From Phormidesmis priestleyi (GTDB lineage Bacteria; Cyanobacteriota; Cyanobacteriia; Phormidesmidales; Phormidesmidaceae): 20,474 bases of DNA. Below, piece after piece: positions 8,601 to 14,280 of the stretch. The first letter of the stretch is position 1. Every line of letters starts with the position of its first letter. Location of the stretch: contig QBMP01000039.1 in assembly GCA_003242115.1 (NCBI GenBank), forward strand, positions 1 through 20,474, read 5' to 3'. The notes beneath the pieces are model-generated. The model did not search any database. It was not told where the DNA came from and saw nothing but the letters and a program-made list of their open reading frames with translations. The position numbers and the translations under genes are program-made.

Positions 8601-9293
8601 TTCAGCAAAGTAGAGTGTTGAGCTATTGCCGCCGCGCACAACCGTTAAAGGCATCTCGCCATTTTGCAGGTTTGCAGGCGCTACGCCCGCCACTGAGAGC
8701 CACGGGTATTTGGGCTTGTCGCCGGTTCGATTGCGAATCTGAAAGCCTGTGATATTGCCGTCTAAATCAAACGCGGGTACTAAATAACCAGCCGTGCGAG
8801 TCAGCAGCTTACGACCGCCAAAGCCAGCGCCCGGAGCCTTGGGATTGATTGCGAGATCTAATGTCTGCCCTGGTTCGATTGAGCGGAATGATTCAATCGT
8901 TTCAGCAGACAGGCCGCGCCGCGTCAAATCAGCGCGATCCTCATCGTGCAAGGATAGTTGAGCCAAAAGCTGAGTATGCGCCGCGTGACGCTCAGCAGGG
9001 CTTAAGCCAGCCTGATAGATGGCTTTCTCTTCAGCTTCCCGCTGTGCCCGTCGCTGCTGCCTTTCCTCGTAGTCGATTTGGGGCTGAGCTTTATCAGGGG
9101 TAAAGGTTGCCCAGCCTTTAGAACCTAGCTTGATGCACTTCCAACCGTCTATCAAGTCGAATAGTTTAGCGTCGCCGTTGGTCATGCAAAGCACAAAACT
9201 TTGCCCACCGTCGTCCTTGGTTCGGCACTTGCCTTTAACGTTGCCGCATACGGGGCAATCATTAGATTCAGTAGTGGGAGTAAACTCTTTCAT
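5652..9293 (-). CDS. CyRepA-like plasmid replication initiator (primase/helicase)
   Basis: From ATG 9293 this is a 1213-residue protein that resembles the CyRepA family of cyanobacterial plasmid replication proteins. In order it shows an N-terminal zinc finger (CPVCG...C, then C in FVLCM), as in primase-like proteins; a TOPRIM-like DUF3854 segment with FAEGLLKP and LVLCPDAGA; and a helicase core. In the core are Walker A (CSQGTGKSNNA), VLIFVPTRGLAKEF, a DE box (LLQIDECNEV), an SF2-like motif V (FTPVINSGVSIEG) and motif VI (ISQRGERIR). The expected role is to open the origin and prime replication. A TTG 66 bp upstream could extend it, but ATG 9293 is preferred: it is preceded by GGGGGTG and overlaps the upstream gene's stop as ATGA, implying coupling. 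The C-terminal 450 residues have no motif I recognise. As with other plasmids of this type, antisense control of the 5' region is possible but not shown. Confidence 0.87.
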   Translation of the reverse strand: MKEFTPTTESNDCPVCGNVKGKCRTKDDGGQSFVLCMTNGDAKLFDLIDGWKCIKLGSKGWATFTPDKAQPQIDYEERQQRRAQREAEEKAIYQAGLSPAERHAAHTQLLAQLSLHDEDRADLTRRGLSAETIESFRSIEPGQTLDLAINPKAPGAGFGGRKLLTRTAGYLVPAFDLDGNITGFQIRNRTGDKPKYPWLSVAGVAPANLQNGEMPLTVVRGGNSSTLYFAEGLLKPIVAAEKHRINIIGASGGNFASSPEQLHECISALLPKTLVLCPDAGAIQNAHVMRSYAALNAELIGMSRELKVLWYEQRTKADGDIDEISHEQFETARLITWAEFVAIAPKPAALIEVETAKVPLAQAVSSKQTKAEWLAEQKLKRDGQSYAQITKLLGIKAAINTDEDNYQQQARELFYQPLKRHLKYETHGALISGFASEMPPASDGRSLLAYDCSQGTGKSNNALIPSALAVAKDGGRVLIFVPTRGLAKEFKGRINERAGEAIAATHLDPKCYSAAIVVTCPESAYKFKGQSFDLLQIDECNEVLHRIESAELGNAGPQSLAAFRKLLATTPTIGIATAAMSGRTLTAVQTIGGFTPDELRLQRRSRPATQMKVIEYDNFYHWLQQIINALHSGQRVAIPVGSRGKGRMIDRVLRAIFPNKSGLVIDGAATLQNQRSQFLADPDAFLSVAQPDWFIFTPVINSGVSIEGKHFDIQFEYATPNEGAQSISQRGERIRLAIGRDGAITERHIYFSQQGAPTLEAYPAALDWQYWADELENEANAPMGAAAALAKALGAEKALKPMQQEAEKFAGMRPNLPHFMASKAFEIIFKKELLHEDWERYGWEVSTSPALSKDEADQAHQLHLFCDKVRIGLIEQQGRTLKKTQTRAAEGELDEIDNPFQAARAAKAQLEKLLGKDYLAQQNSEFFTAWSADKSANNPGVRSIVRAQLLKIAISDPDCWQQIEHMKALKFLAGKPDADSDLFWNLPELPAAARDIELVGIMARCPGVAEVIDGKTETWTNQDPQVIAAGLYLVAHRQQIAANTKKSGLVRGAQFSEQMAPAALFNKALEVMGYRPTKDKREGTGDRLNVYRLEIEVDAISSLNRLKQDGEDGLKRFRAELRVIRAQTRASIDAAAKSQVIAKALAWVSEKAGGEVEKAIKAIKGRHAVLYEDWLTKLGDALKMGTDDPPENLNQMALIGAKAPPPPPIPLNS

Positions 9294-9565
9294 GCCGACA
9301 CCCCCGCGATCAATTCGACGAGCTGCTGAGATGAAAGACGTTGCTGTACTTGGTAGCAACGATTACAGCAGGTTGCCGCCGCGTGGCCTGACTCGCTTTC
9401 AAACTTGAATAGGGATTGCGAGGTCGAGCCGCACTTTTCACACGGATCGCACTTTTTAATGTTTGCCCACAGCAAAGGCAGTGATCTAAGGATGACAACG
9501 GATCGAGGTCTGGCCCCTGCCTGCTGACGCTGGCTATTTTTCCTGATTCTGGGTAGTATTGTCAC
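9290..9565 (-). CDS. Small zinc-finger ORF upstream of the replication gene
   Basis: This ORF of up to 91 codons ends in ATGA with the replication gene's ATG, so translation is probably coupled. It shows CDPCEKCG and later CCNRC, two paired-Cys knuckles of a small zinc ribbon. The GTG start at 9565 gives an Arg-rich N-terminus that looks non-native. In the neighbouring frame, from TTG 9498, the sequence starts SSLDHCLCCGQTLK, a natural-looking zinc-finger beginning, and reaches this frame only through a -1 shift at an A5 run near 9465-9470. So the gene may be frameshifted, use recoding, or start later. I recall that the CyRepA-type gene of Synechocystis pSYSA also follows a small ORF, which fits a leader or copy-control role. 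That role is inference. Confidence 0.55.
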   Translation of the reverse strand: MTILPRIRKNSQRQQAGARPRSVVILRSLPLLWANIKKCDPCEKCGSTSQSLFKFESESGHAAATCCNRCYQVQQRLSSQQLVELIAGVSA

Positions 9566-9651
9566 TATAAGAGCGCACTCACTATGCGCTTGAATCGACT
9601 TAAGGCCAGCCCGCCGAAAGTCATTTGCTGAAAGTGAAAGCCCGATTTCCC

Positions 9652-9723
9652 AAGTTTGACGACCGGGGGAAGTTGGGTTTTTCGCTGTTTATGCCTATCC
9701 GTTTGAAGGTTTGACGACCGGGG
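9652..9723. repeat. Two GTTTGACGACCGGGG repeats 55 bp apart
   Basis: The sequence A(A/G)GTTTGACGACCGGGG occurs at 9652-9668 and 9707-9723, exactly 55 bp (five 11-bp turns) apart, in the intergenic region upstream of the replication operon. The rest of 9566-9863 holds a weak hairpin (GAGGT...ACCTC, 9760-9775), a 10-bp palindrome ACTCGCGAGT (9808-9817) and no gene. The repeats are candidates for initiator binding or for transcriptional control of the replication operon. Confidence 0.75.
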
Positions 9724-9863
9724 ATTGGCTTTCAACAGCGCGACTAGGGTGCAGCCGCTGAGGTTTTAGCACCTCTTTATTAACCGTAACTCGTGAAAAC
9801 GCTTCTAACTCGCGAGTATTTCAACCCCTGCAATCCATACTGTGTAAGGGTTATTTAGATTAT

Positions 9864-10571
9864 TTAGGCTTTTAGTAAAAGTTTCTCGGTTTCTTTTTTC
9901 CTTAAGAAGGTAGCTATATCGCTTCTCGCATCCAAATATGGTTTATAGGCTTTCGCAGTAAAAAGATCCTCATCAGCTTTTGCCCCTGAACTCTTCTTAG
10001 CAATCTTTACAGCCTCATCAAATAATCGTTTTGTGTATGGCTTAGTGAAAGGGTTTTTCTGTCTTCTTAACGCCGCTGTAATCCCTTCGTAGTCGCTCAC
10101 ATAGTCCCTTTTCCATGATGGTGCATCTTCTTTGCTCTCATAGCGGACTATAGATGTGCATTCGCTTTTCAAGACGCAAACTAGCCACCAAAAGGCGGCG
10201 TGAAGATGATTCTGAGGATTTAGTAAGTGAACCTCAGAGACTAGATTGAGCAGCTTTGTTAGCAGCGCTCCCTCTTTCCGGACTAGCTCAAGCATCTTGC
10301 CTTCTAAAGGCTTGCCTCTTAGTGACTGCTGAATATTTGCCCCCCATTTTCTACGTGCAACGTTGGAGACAGCCCACCTCATAAACTGATAGAGAACCGC
10401 ACAATCGCGATTCTGACTTGGCTGATAAATATCTAAGTTCGTCAAGTAGTCGATGGATGCCGACAGAGGTGTTGAACTCATCCCTGTGATTAGCTCGCTA
10501 GAGAAAGGCCCAAATAGATCGGCTTGTCGTGGCATCCACATTTGCACTTTCGATTTGCGCCCCCTAACCAT
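9864..10571 (-). CDS. Hypothetical protein, third gene of XRE operon
   Basis: This 235-residue protein belongs to no family I recognise. It is basic at both ends (VRGRKSKVQ at the start, FLRKKETEKLLLKA at the end) and predicted soluble and mostly helical. A Trp-rich stretch (HLHAAFWWLVCVLK, about 122-135) is buried-helix-like but too short and mixed to call a membrane segment. Its ATG overlaps the stop of the upstream coiled-coil gene as TGATG, so it is the last gene of a coupled three-gene operon with an XRE regulator at the head. The basic ends could suit DNA binding, but nothing in the sequence proves it. Confidence 0.75.
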   Translation of the reverse strand: MVRGRKSKVQMWMPRQADLFGPFSSELITGMSSTPLSASIDYLTNLDIYQPSQNRDCAVLYQFMRWAVSNVARRKWGANIQQSLRGKPLEGKMLELVRKEGALLTKLLNLVSEVHLLNPQNHLHAAFWWLVCVLKSECTSIVRYESKEDAPSWKRDYVSDYEGITAALRRQKNPFTKPYTKRLFDEAVKIAKKSSGAKADEDLFTAKAYKPYLDARSDIATFLRKKETEKLLLKA

Positions 10572-10894
10572 CAGCTTGCTTGCTCTAAGTTATCAACGCG
10601 ATCGCTCAACCCAGCCACCGCGCCGTTAGTGCTATGCAGCTCTAAAAACAATCGCTGTAGAGTTTCCTGCATTGCTTCAAAGCGTCGATTGCTTTCTTCA
10701 AAGCGTTGGTCTGAGCGCTGCTGTCTTGCGATCGCTTCAGATCGCAGAATCTCAAAGCGCTGATTACTCTCATCAATACGCACCGTCAGCCCATCAACGG
10801 CTCTCAAGACATTGCCCGATAGCGTTATTAGATCAGCAATGTTGGCCGTGTTGGCCGCTTGCTGCGCTTCGATTCTGTCCAGTCGTTCAGTCAT
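10571..10894 (-). CDS. Small coiled-coil protein
   Basis: This 107-residue protein is dominated by heptad-like repeats. After MTERLDRIEAQQAANTANI come repeating QRFE/RRFE segments (QRFEILRSE, DQRFEESNRRFEAMQE) and a C-terminal GLSDRVDNLEQ. It resembles the short coiled-coil proteins common in cyanobacterial genomes, for which I know no fixed function. No signal peptide or membrane segment is visible. Its ATG overlaps the stop of the XRE gene by ATGA, and its stop overlaps the next start by TGATG, so the three proteins are made together. A role as an oligomerising partner of one of its neighbours is inference. Confidence 0.75.
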   Translation of the reverse strand: MTERLDRIEAQQAANTANIADLITLSGNVLRAVDGLTVRIDESNQRFEILRSEAIARQQRSDQRFEESNRRFEAMQETLQRLFLELHSTNGAVAGLSDRVDNLEQAS

Positions 10895-11178
10895 GCGCTT
10901 ACTAAGTCCTCCTCAATCTGTACCAGTTCGGAAAGCTTGCACTCACCATAGTTGGGAGAGCTGAGTTTATTGATAGCTGTACGAATACGCTCAATTTCCT
11001 CAGAGCCTATAGCCGGTAACTCATCTTGGCCTTTTAATCGGCTGATGCCTGTAGGGTGCTTTTCAAGATAATCCGCAAGACTTCTGTTAGTAATCTTTCG
11101 ATCCGCCATCACTTGACGCATTTTCCAAACGATACGAGCCATAGCGGTAGCGGGCTTTAAATCTGTCATTACGTCCAT
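10891..11178 (-). CDS. XRE-type helix-turn-helix regulator
   Basis: This 95-residue protein carries a Cro/CI-like helix-turn-helix in RQVMADRKITNRSLADYLEKHPTGISRLKG (about residues 21-50), where SLADYLEKHPTGISRLK has the usual spacing of recognition helices. It heads the minus-strand operon and faces the plus-strand operon starting at 11379. The 200-bp gap between them contains clear palindromes (11232-11289). I infer that it represses both divergent operons or only its own. ATG 11178 is the upstream start; an ATG three codons later is also possible. Confidence 0.8.
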   Translation of the reverse strand: MDVMTDLKPATAMARIVWKMRQVMADRKITNRSLADYLEKHPTGISRLKGQDELPAIGSEEIERIRTAINKLSSPNYGECKLSELVQIEEDLVSA

Positions 11179-11231
11179 AAGTTTACACGCGAGTGAGTTG
11201 ATGTGTTCATCGTAACCGCTACGTCATTAAC

Positions 11232-11289
11232 TATACACAATAAGTGTATATCTATAGCTTATCAATGTGTATGTGAAACATAAGCTATA
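11232..11289. promoter_or_regulatory. Divergent operator region with two palindromes
   Basis: TATACAC-AATAA-GTGTATA (11232-11250) is a perfect 7-bp-arm inverted repeat. Next to it TATAGCTTAT (11253-11262) and ATAAGCTATA (11280-11289) form a perfect 10-bp-arm inverted repeat with a 17-bp gap that contains another GTGTAT half. It lies midway between the divergent XRE operon and the eight-gene plus-strand operon, so it is the likely binding site of the XRE protein. AT-rich -10-like sequence (TATAAAAT, around 11299) follows on the plus side. Confidence 0.65.
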
Positions 11290-11378
11290 AGTATAGATAT
11301 AAAATATTCATTAATAGACTTAAAAGCTACAGTAGTCCTAACGGCAACCACCGCCGCCCACTACAAGGACTCAAAGCA

Positions 11379-11615
11379 ATGCCCACAGCCACAGCAGCCG
11401 AAACGATCGCTTACACGGATCTAGTTTGGTCTGAAATCATTCCTGATTTTTTCAAAGCCGACTATCTAGGAATCTCAATCGAGATAGATATTTGCGAAGA
11501 ATCAAATTGGGCTGTCTATGACGTTCGCGGCGATCTGTGGCTTGAAGGCTTTTGCCACGACTTGGCCGATGGAAAAGTAAAAGCCTTCAATGCGCTCAAG
11601 TCTGAAATTTCTTAA
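11379..11615 (+). CDS. Hypothetical small protein, first gene of plus operon
   Basis: This 78-residue acidic protein is preceded by AAGGA about 10 bp before the ATG. It has no motif I recognise. IDICEESNWAVYDVRGDLWLEGFCHDLADGKVKAFNALK reads like a small alpha/beta fold of the kind seen in many short plasmid and phage accessory proteins. There is no signal peptide or membrane helix. It is the first gene after the XRE-facing operator and is followed 29 bp later by the next gene, so it is probably expressed under that regulator. Function unknown. Confidence 0.65.
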   Translation: MPTATAAETIAYTDLVWSEIIPDFFKADYLGISIEIDICEESNWAVYDVRGDLWLEGFCHDLADGKVKAFNALKSEIS

Positions 11616-11644
11616 CTCACCTTTATCCATTACGGAAACATCCC

Positions 11645-12019
11645 ATGAACCGCAACGACTTTCACACCCTCGCAGCCCGTATAGAGAGAGCTTACAACGC
11701 CGCTCAAGCCTTCATCGCTAACGAGTGCCCTGTGCTTGAACAACGGCTTAAGACAGCCGCGCTAACCACCGCTATCAACGCCCTAACATTTGCGCTCACT
11801 GTCATTGATTGGGCATCGGCTCAACTCGAAAAAACTGACGAATACCGGCTCATCGCATCACTGGCTTACATCAATTCAAAGCGCTTTGCAGTTCGCCAGC
11901 TCATCGCCGTCGCCCGCTTCAATCAGTGCTACCAGCTCACTGCAAATACCCGCAAGCTATGGACTCGCAAAGGCGCGATCGCGCAGTCTGCACTAGATAA
12001 AGTTTTCGCGCTCAATTAA
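11645..12019 (+). CDS. Hypothetical helical protein
   Basis: This 124-residue, Ala-rich, mostly helical protein has many paired basic and acidic positions and no motif I know. It begins MNRNDFHTLAARIERAYNAAQAF and ends with a basic stretch (ANTRKLWTRKGAIAQ). The start is an ATG with a weak GGAA upstream. It is second in the plus operon, 29 bp after the first gene and 23 bp before a small membrane protein. It may be a DNA-associated or structural accessory protein, but the sequence does not decide. Confidence 0.65.
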   Translation: MNRNDFHTLAARIERAYNAAQAFIANECPVLEQRLKTAALTTAINALTFALTVIDWASAQLEKTDEYRLIASLAYINSKRFAVRQLIAVARFNQCYQLTANTRKLWTRKGAIAQSALDKVFALN

Positions 12020-12042
12020 CCAATTCTTAGGAGATTTTCAGC

Positions 12043-12186
12043 ATGGCAAAATTCACTATCAATTTTTTACGGGCGTACTGTCTTGTCGTTTGCCTAGTGC
12101 TGCTGACGATTGGCGGTCTTTCGGTCATCAACGAGCAAGCCGTTGATGATTCGGCTCCGACAGTAATTAGTAACCCGCGTCCATGA
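12043..12186 (+). CDS. Small single-span membrane protein
   Basis: A 47-codon ORF starts at ATG 12043, preceded by a good ribosome-binding site (AGGAGA, 12029-12034), and ends at TGA 12184-12186. It begins MAKFTINFLRAYC and contains one hydrophobic helix (LVVCLVLLTIGGLSVI, about 14-29), then a short polar tail ending NPRP. The basic start suggests a cytoplasmic N-terminus. It lies 23 bp after the second operon gene on the same strand, which supports a real gene despite its size. It could be a small partner of the membrane-anchored ATPase at the end of the operon, but this is inference. Confidence 0.6.
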   Translation: MAKFTINFLRAYCLVVCLVLLTIGGLSVINEQAVDDSAPTVISNPRP

Positions 12187-12252
12187 CCCCGTGGTACATG
12201 GCTTGCGTATGCCCATTGCAGGCAGAAAAGTGAACGTGCAGTAAATGCACAT

Positions 12253-12315
12253 GACCGGACATCTGACCGGACAACGACCGGACAACGACCGGACAATGAC
12301 CGCCCTAATGACCGC
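12253..12315. repeat. GACCGGACA iterons upstream of HTH gene
   Basis: GACCGGACA occurs exactly at 12253, 12265, 12276 and 12287, followed by two degenerate copies (GACCGCCCT at 12298, GACCGC at 12310). Steps are 12, 11, 11, 11 and 12 bp, so the sites sit on one face of the helix. Just before them GTGCA-GTAAA-TGCAC (12236-12250) is a perfect short inverted repeat. The array lies directly in front of the HTH gene at 12338, which suggests autoregulation or a second promoter inside the operon. Confidence 0.82.
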
Positions 12316-12337
12316 AATAAAACAACCACCTAAAACT

Positions 12338-12874
12338 ATGGAAAACCTACAGCCTCAAAGCATTACAGACTATCCACATACCCGCCGGTCACTCCAACTA
12401 GAGACCGGCACATCTGAAAAGACCGTTCGCCGTTGGATAAAAAAAGCTAACGTGACCGGCTGCCCCATCGGCAATATTGAGCGATTCAGTAACGAGCAAA
12501 GAGATGAAATTATCTCGCATCAGGCCAAGCCTAAACAGGCTGATGAAGTCGTAGAAGTTGAGCTGATGCCTGAGCCGGGCGCTATCACGCTCAGGGACAC
12601 ATCAGAGCAGGCTACCGGCCTAATGCGATTCGACATTCAGGCAATCGAATTAAACGCGCCTACAGCCGACATCGCCGCCTTGCAGGTACAGACAGCGCAG
12701 TTGGAACAGACCGCTCAACAGGGCGCTAACGCGATCGCCGCCTACTTTGGCGCTCGATTCGATGTGGGACTAGCTGAAATCGCCGCCAAACAAGACAACC
12801 TGCTTAAAGGCATTGAGGCCCAGGCGCTCAATGGTGCGGCTAGGTCGATAGCTCAGCCGGGAAAGCCGCGCTAG
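12338..12874 (+). CDS. Helix-turn-helix DNA-binding protein
   Basis: From ATG 12338 this is a 178-residue protein. Its N-terminus (about 16-39: RRSLQLETGTSEKTVRRWIK) fits a helix-turn-helix with GTSEKTVRRWIKKA as turn and recognition helix, followed by a short FSNEQRDEII element as in MerR-like or phage-type regulators. The second half (about 90-178) is Ala/Gln-rich and coiled-coil-like, suggesting oligomerisation. An in-frame ATG at 12245 would add 31 residues, but those codons lie inside the GACCGGACA repeats and give a repetitive, unnatural peptide (TGHLTGQRPDNDRT), so the later start is preferred. It probably binds the repeats in front of its own gene. Confidence 0.68.
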   Translation: MENLQPQSITDYPHTRRSLQLETGTSEKTVRRWIKKANVTGCPIGNIERFSNEQRDEIISHQAKPKQADEVVEVELMPEPGAITLRDTSEQATGLMRFDIQAIELNAPTADIAALQVQTAQLEQTAQQGANAIAAYFGARFDVGLAEIAAKQDNLLKGIEAQALNGAARSIAQPGKPR

Positions 12875-12929
12875 TGCTGCTGGGTGCGTCGATTCTCATT
12901 CTGTCCACTTATATTTACGGAGTTTTCTC

Positions 12930-13211
12930 ATGAACCTAGATTTTTCCGCTTTCGATACTGCTCTAAATCAGTTAGGGCAAAGCATTACAACCAATGCTCA
13001 CGGTGCGAGATCGCATCTTTCACAGTTAGCAGATTTGCAGGCAGAGCTAGACCGGCTGAAGGTTGAGGCCAGAGGTAAAACTAAAATCACTATCTCAATA
13101 GAGTTCGATGCACGGCCTTCGACTTCAGAGAGCATTCCTACCATTGCAGAAGCCCGCCGCGCATTCAACGCTAAAGCAGTGCTCTACCAGGAACGTCTTA
13201 AAAATGGCTGA
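12930..13211 (+). CDS. Hypothetical small coiled-coil protein
   Basis: This 93-residue protein begins MNLDFSAFDTALNQLGQSI at an ATG 8 bp after a GGAG ribosome-binding site. A helical segment (HLSQLADLQAELDRLKVEA, about 29-47) has heptad character, followed by a strand-like KTKITISIEF and a charged tail. Its stop overlaps the next gene's start by 8 bp, so the two are translationally coupled. No known motif was recognised. Confidence 0.62.
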   Translation: MNLDFSAFDTALNQLGQSITTNAHGARSHLSQLADLQAELDRLKVEARGKTKITISIEFDARPSTSESIPTIAEARRAFNAKAVLYQERLKNG

Positions 13212-13473
13212 GCTAGCGGATGAAGATAAGCAGCTAGCCTTCGACCTTCATTACGCCGCCTGCCTTCACGCGGTAGAGGATTTCACAGACGCACTGCAAA
13301 CGCTCTATGGAGCGATCTACATCTTGACTAGCGGTGATGAGGGAGAAACGGACAAGTTCTACGCCAAAGCCTACCAAGGGCTTTTAGACTTCCTAGCTCA
13401 AGATGCCGAAGACCTGACAGTTACAGACGAATTCAAAAAACAATACGAGGACTCGATCAATGCCCCAAACTAA
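13204..13473 (+). CDS. Hypothetical small acidic helical protein
   Basis: This 89-residue acidic protein begins at ATG 13204, inside the last codons of the preceding gene. An in-frame upstream ATG (13108) would overlap that gene by about 100 bp and is rejected. The sequence (LAFDLHYAACLHAVEDFTDALQTLYGAIYIL) is helical with a repeat-like, TPR-resembling alternation of small and aromatic residues, but it is too short to call a domain. Its end overlaps the next start by 14 bp, continuing the coupled chain of the operon. Confidence 0.62.
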   Translation: MAELADEDKQLAFDLHYAACLHAVEDFTDALQTLYGAIYILTSGDEGETDKFYAKAYQGLLDFLAQDAEDLTVTDEFKKQYEDSINAPN

Positions 13474-14200
13474 AGAACAGCAAGCCGCCGCCATTTTGGG
13501 CACTTCAAACACCCTATTAGATGAACTGAAAGGCAAAGCCACCGCCGAGCCCACCCGTAGCCGTCCAAAATCTCCCAAGAAAGGAGCGGCAAAAACGACA
13601 AAGACAGCCGCCAAAAAAACGCCCACTAGCACCGATACACCCGTCCAAGCTGAGCTGGTTCATGCGCCGGTAAGTGGTAGCGGTATCAATGGGGTTATTC
13701 GTGGCGACATCGGCCAAACTGACCCGCAAACGATGGCTCAAGCCCTGGTAGCGATTCAGCAGCAGCAAAACACAGTGCTAGTTTCTCAGGCGAATAAGAA
13801 GCTCGATAAAGAGGTCGCGGTAGATCAGGGGCTTGGCCTATCCGTACAGCTTCAGCAGGAAAAGAACGCCACGGTCAATGAGTCGATTTCCACCCAAGCC
13901 ATGAAGACCCGCCAGCAGGGCGCTAAGACTTCACTCGAAGGTGTCCGGCTGCAAGGTTTGAATATCGACTTAGAAGGTGAGGCCGCGCTATTGCCTCATC
14001 GTCAAGAAGGATGGTCTATCAAATCTGAAGGGATGGCCATTGACAATGAAGGCGCTCGGACTCTACTACAGCCGCGCCGTGAGCATTGGGCCGCTAAGTT
14101 GCAACTGGCTCATGTTGGCTTGCAACAGCTCAGCATCCAAATTCAGCAAGCGCAAAGCGAACTATACGCCCCAGTGGAAATCAATCAGTTAAACGACTAA
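13460..14200 (+). CDS. Hypothetical protein with basic N-terminus and 25-residue tandem repeat
   Basis: This 246-residue protein has a Lys/Ala/Pro/Thr-rich stretch at 25-60 (PTRSRPKSPKKGAAKTTKTA) like histone-H1 tails, suggesting nucleic-acid binding. A Gln-rich helical centre follows. Residues 166-190 and 191-215 are a direct tandem repeat of 25 residues with the pattern G(L/M)xID(x)EG..xLL..R.E.W...(K). A further helical Gln-rich tail ends the protein. It is preceded by GAGG 8-9 bp before the ATG and lies 80 bp before the FtsK-like gene. I do not recognise the family. Association with DNA or with the ATPase is inference from the basic tail and position. Confidence 0.68.
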   Translation: MPQTKEQQAAAILGTSNTLLDELKGKATAEPTRSRPKSPKKGAAKTTKTAAKKTPTSTDTPVQAELVHAPVSGSGINGVIRGDIGQTDPQTMAQALVAIQQQQNTVLVSQANKKLDKEVAVDQGLGLSVQLQQEKNATVNESISTQAMKTRQQGAKTSLEGVRLQGLNIDLEGEAALLPHRQEGWSIKSEGMAIDNEGARTLLQPRREHWAAKLQLAHVGLQQLSIQIQQAQSELYAPVEINQLND

Positions 14201-14280
14201 GGGGCCAGGGCGGCAACTTTAGACGGGAACCGCCCCCCCCACCTGTTCACGCAAACGCAAACATTACCCACAGGATACCA

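Noticed and set aside
9293..9359. TTG start of the replication protein at 9359
   Set aside because: The added 22 residues overlap the upstream gene; ATG 9293 with the ATGA overlap and the zinc finger close behind is more natural.
12027..12329. Minus-strand ORFs opposite the small membrane protein gene
   Set aside because: They are antisense to a well-placed small gene with a good ribosome-binding site and pass through the iterons; Ser/Arg-rich shadow translations.
12245..12337. 31-residue N-terminal extension of the HTH protein
   Set aside because: These codons are the GACCGGACA repeats; the peptide is repetitive and the later ATG gives a normal start.
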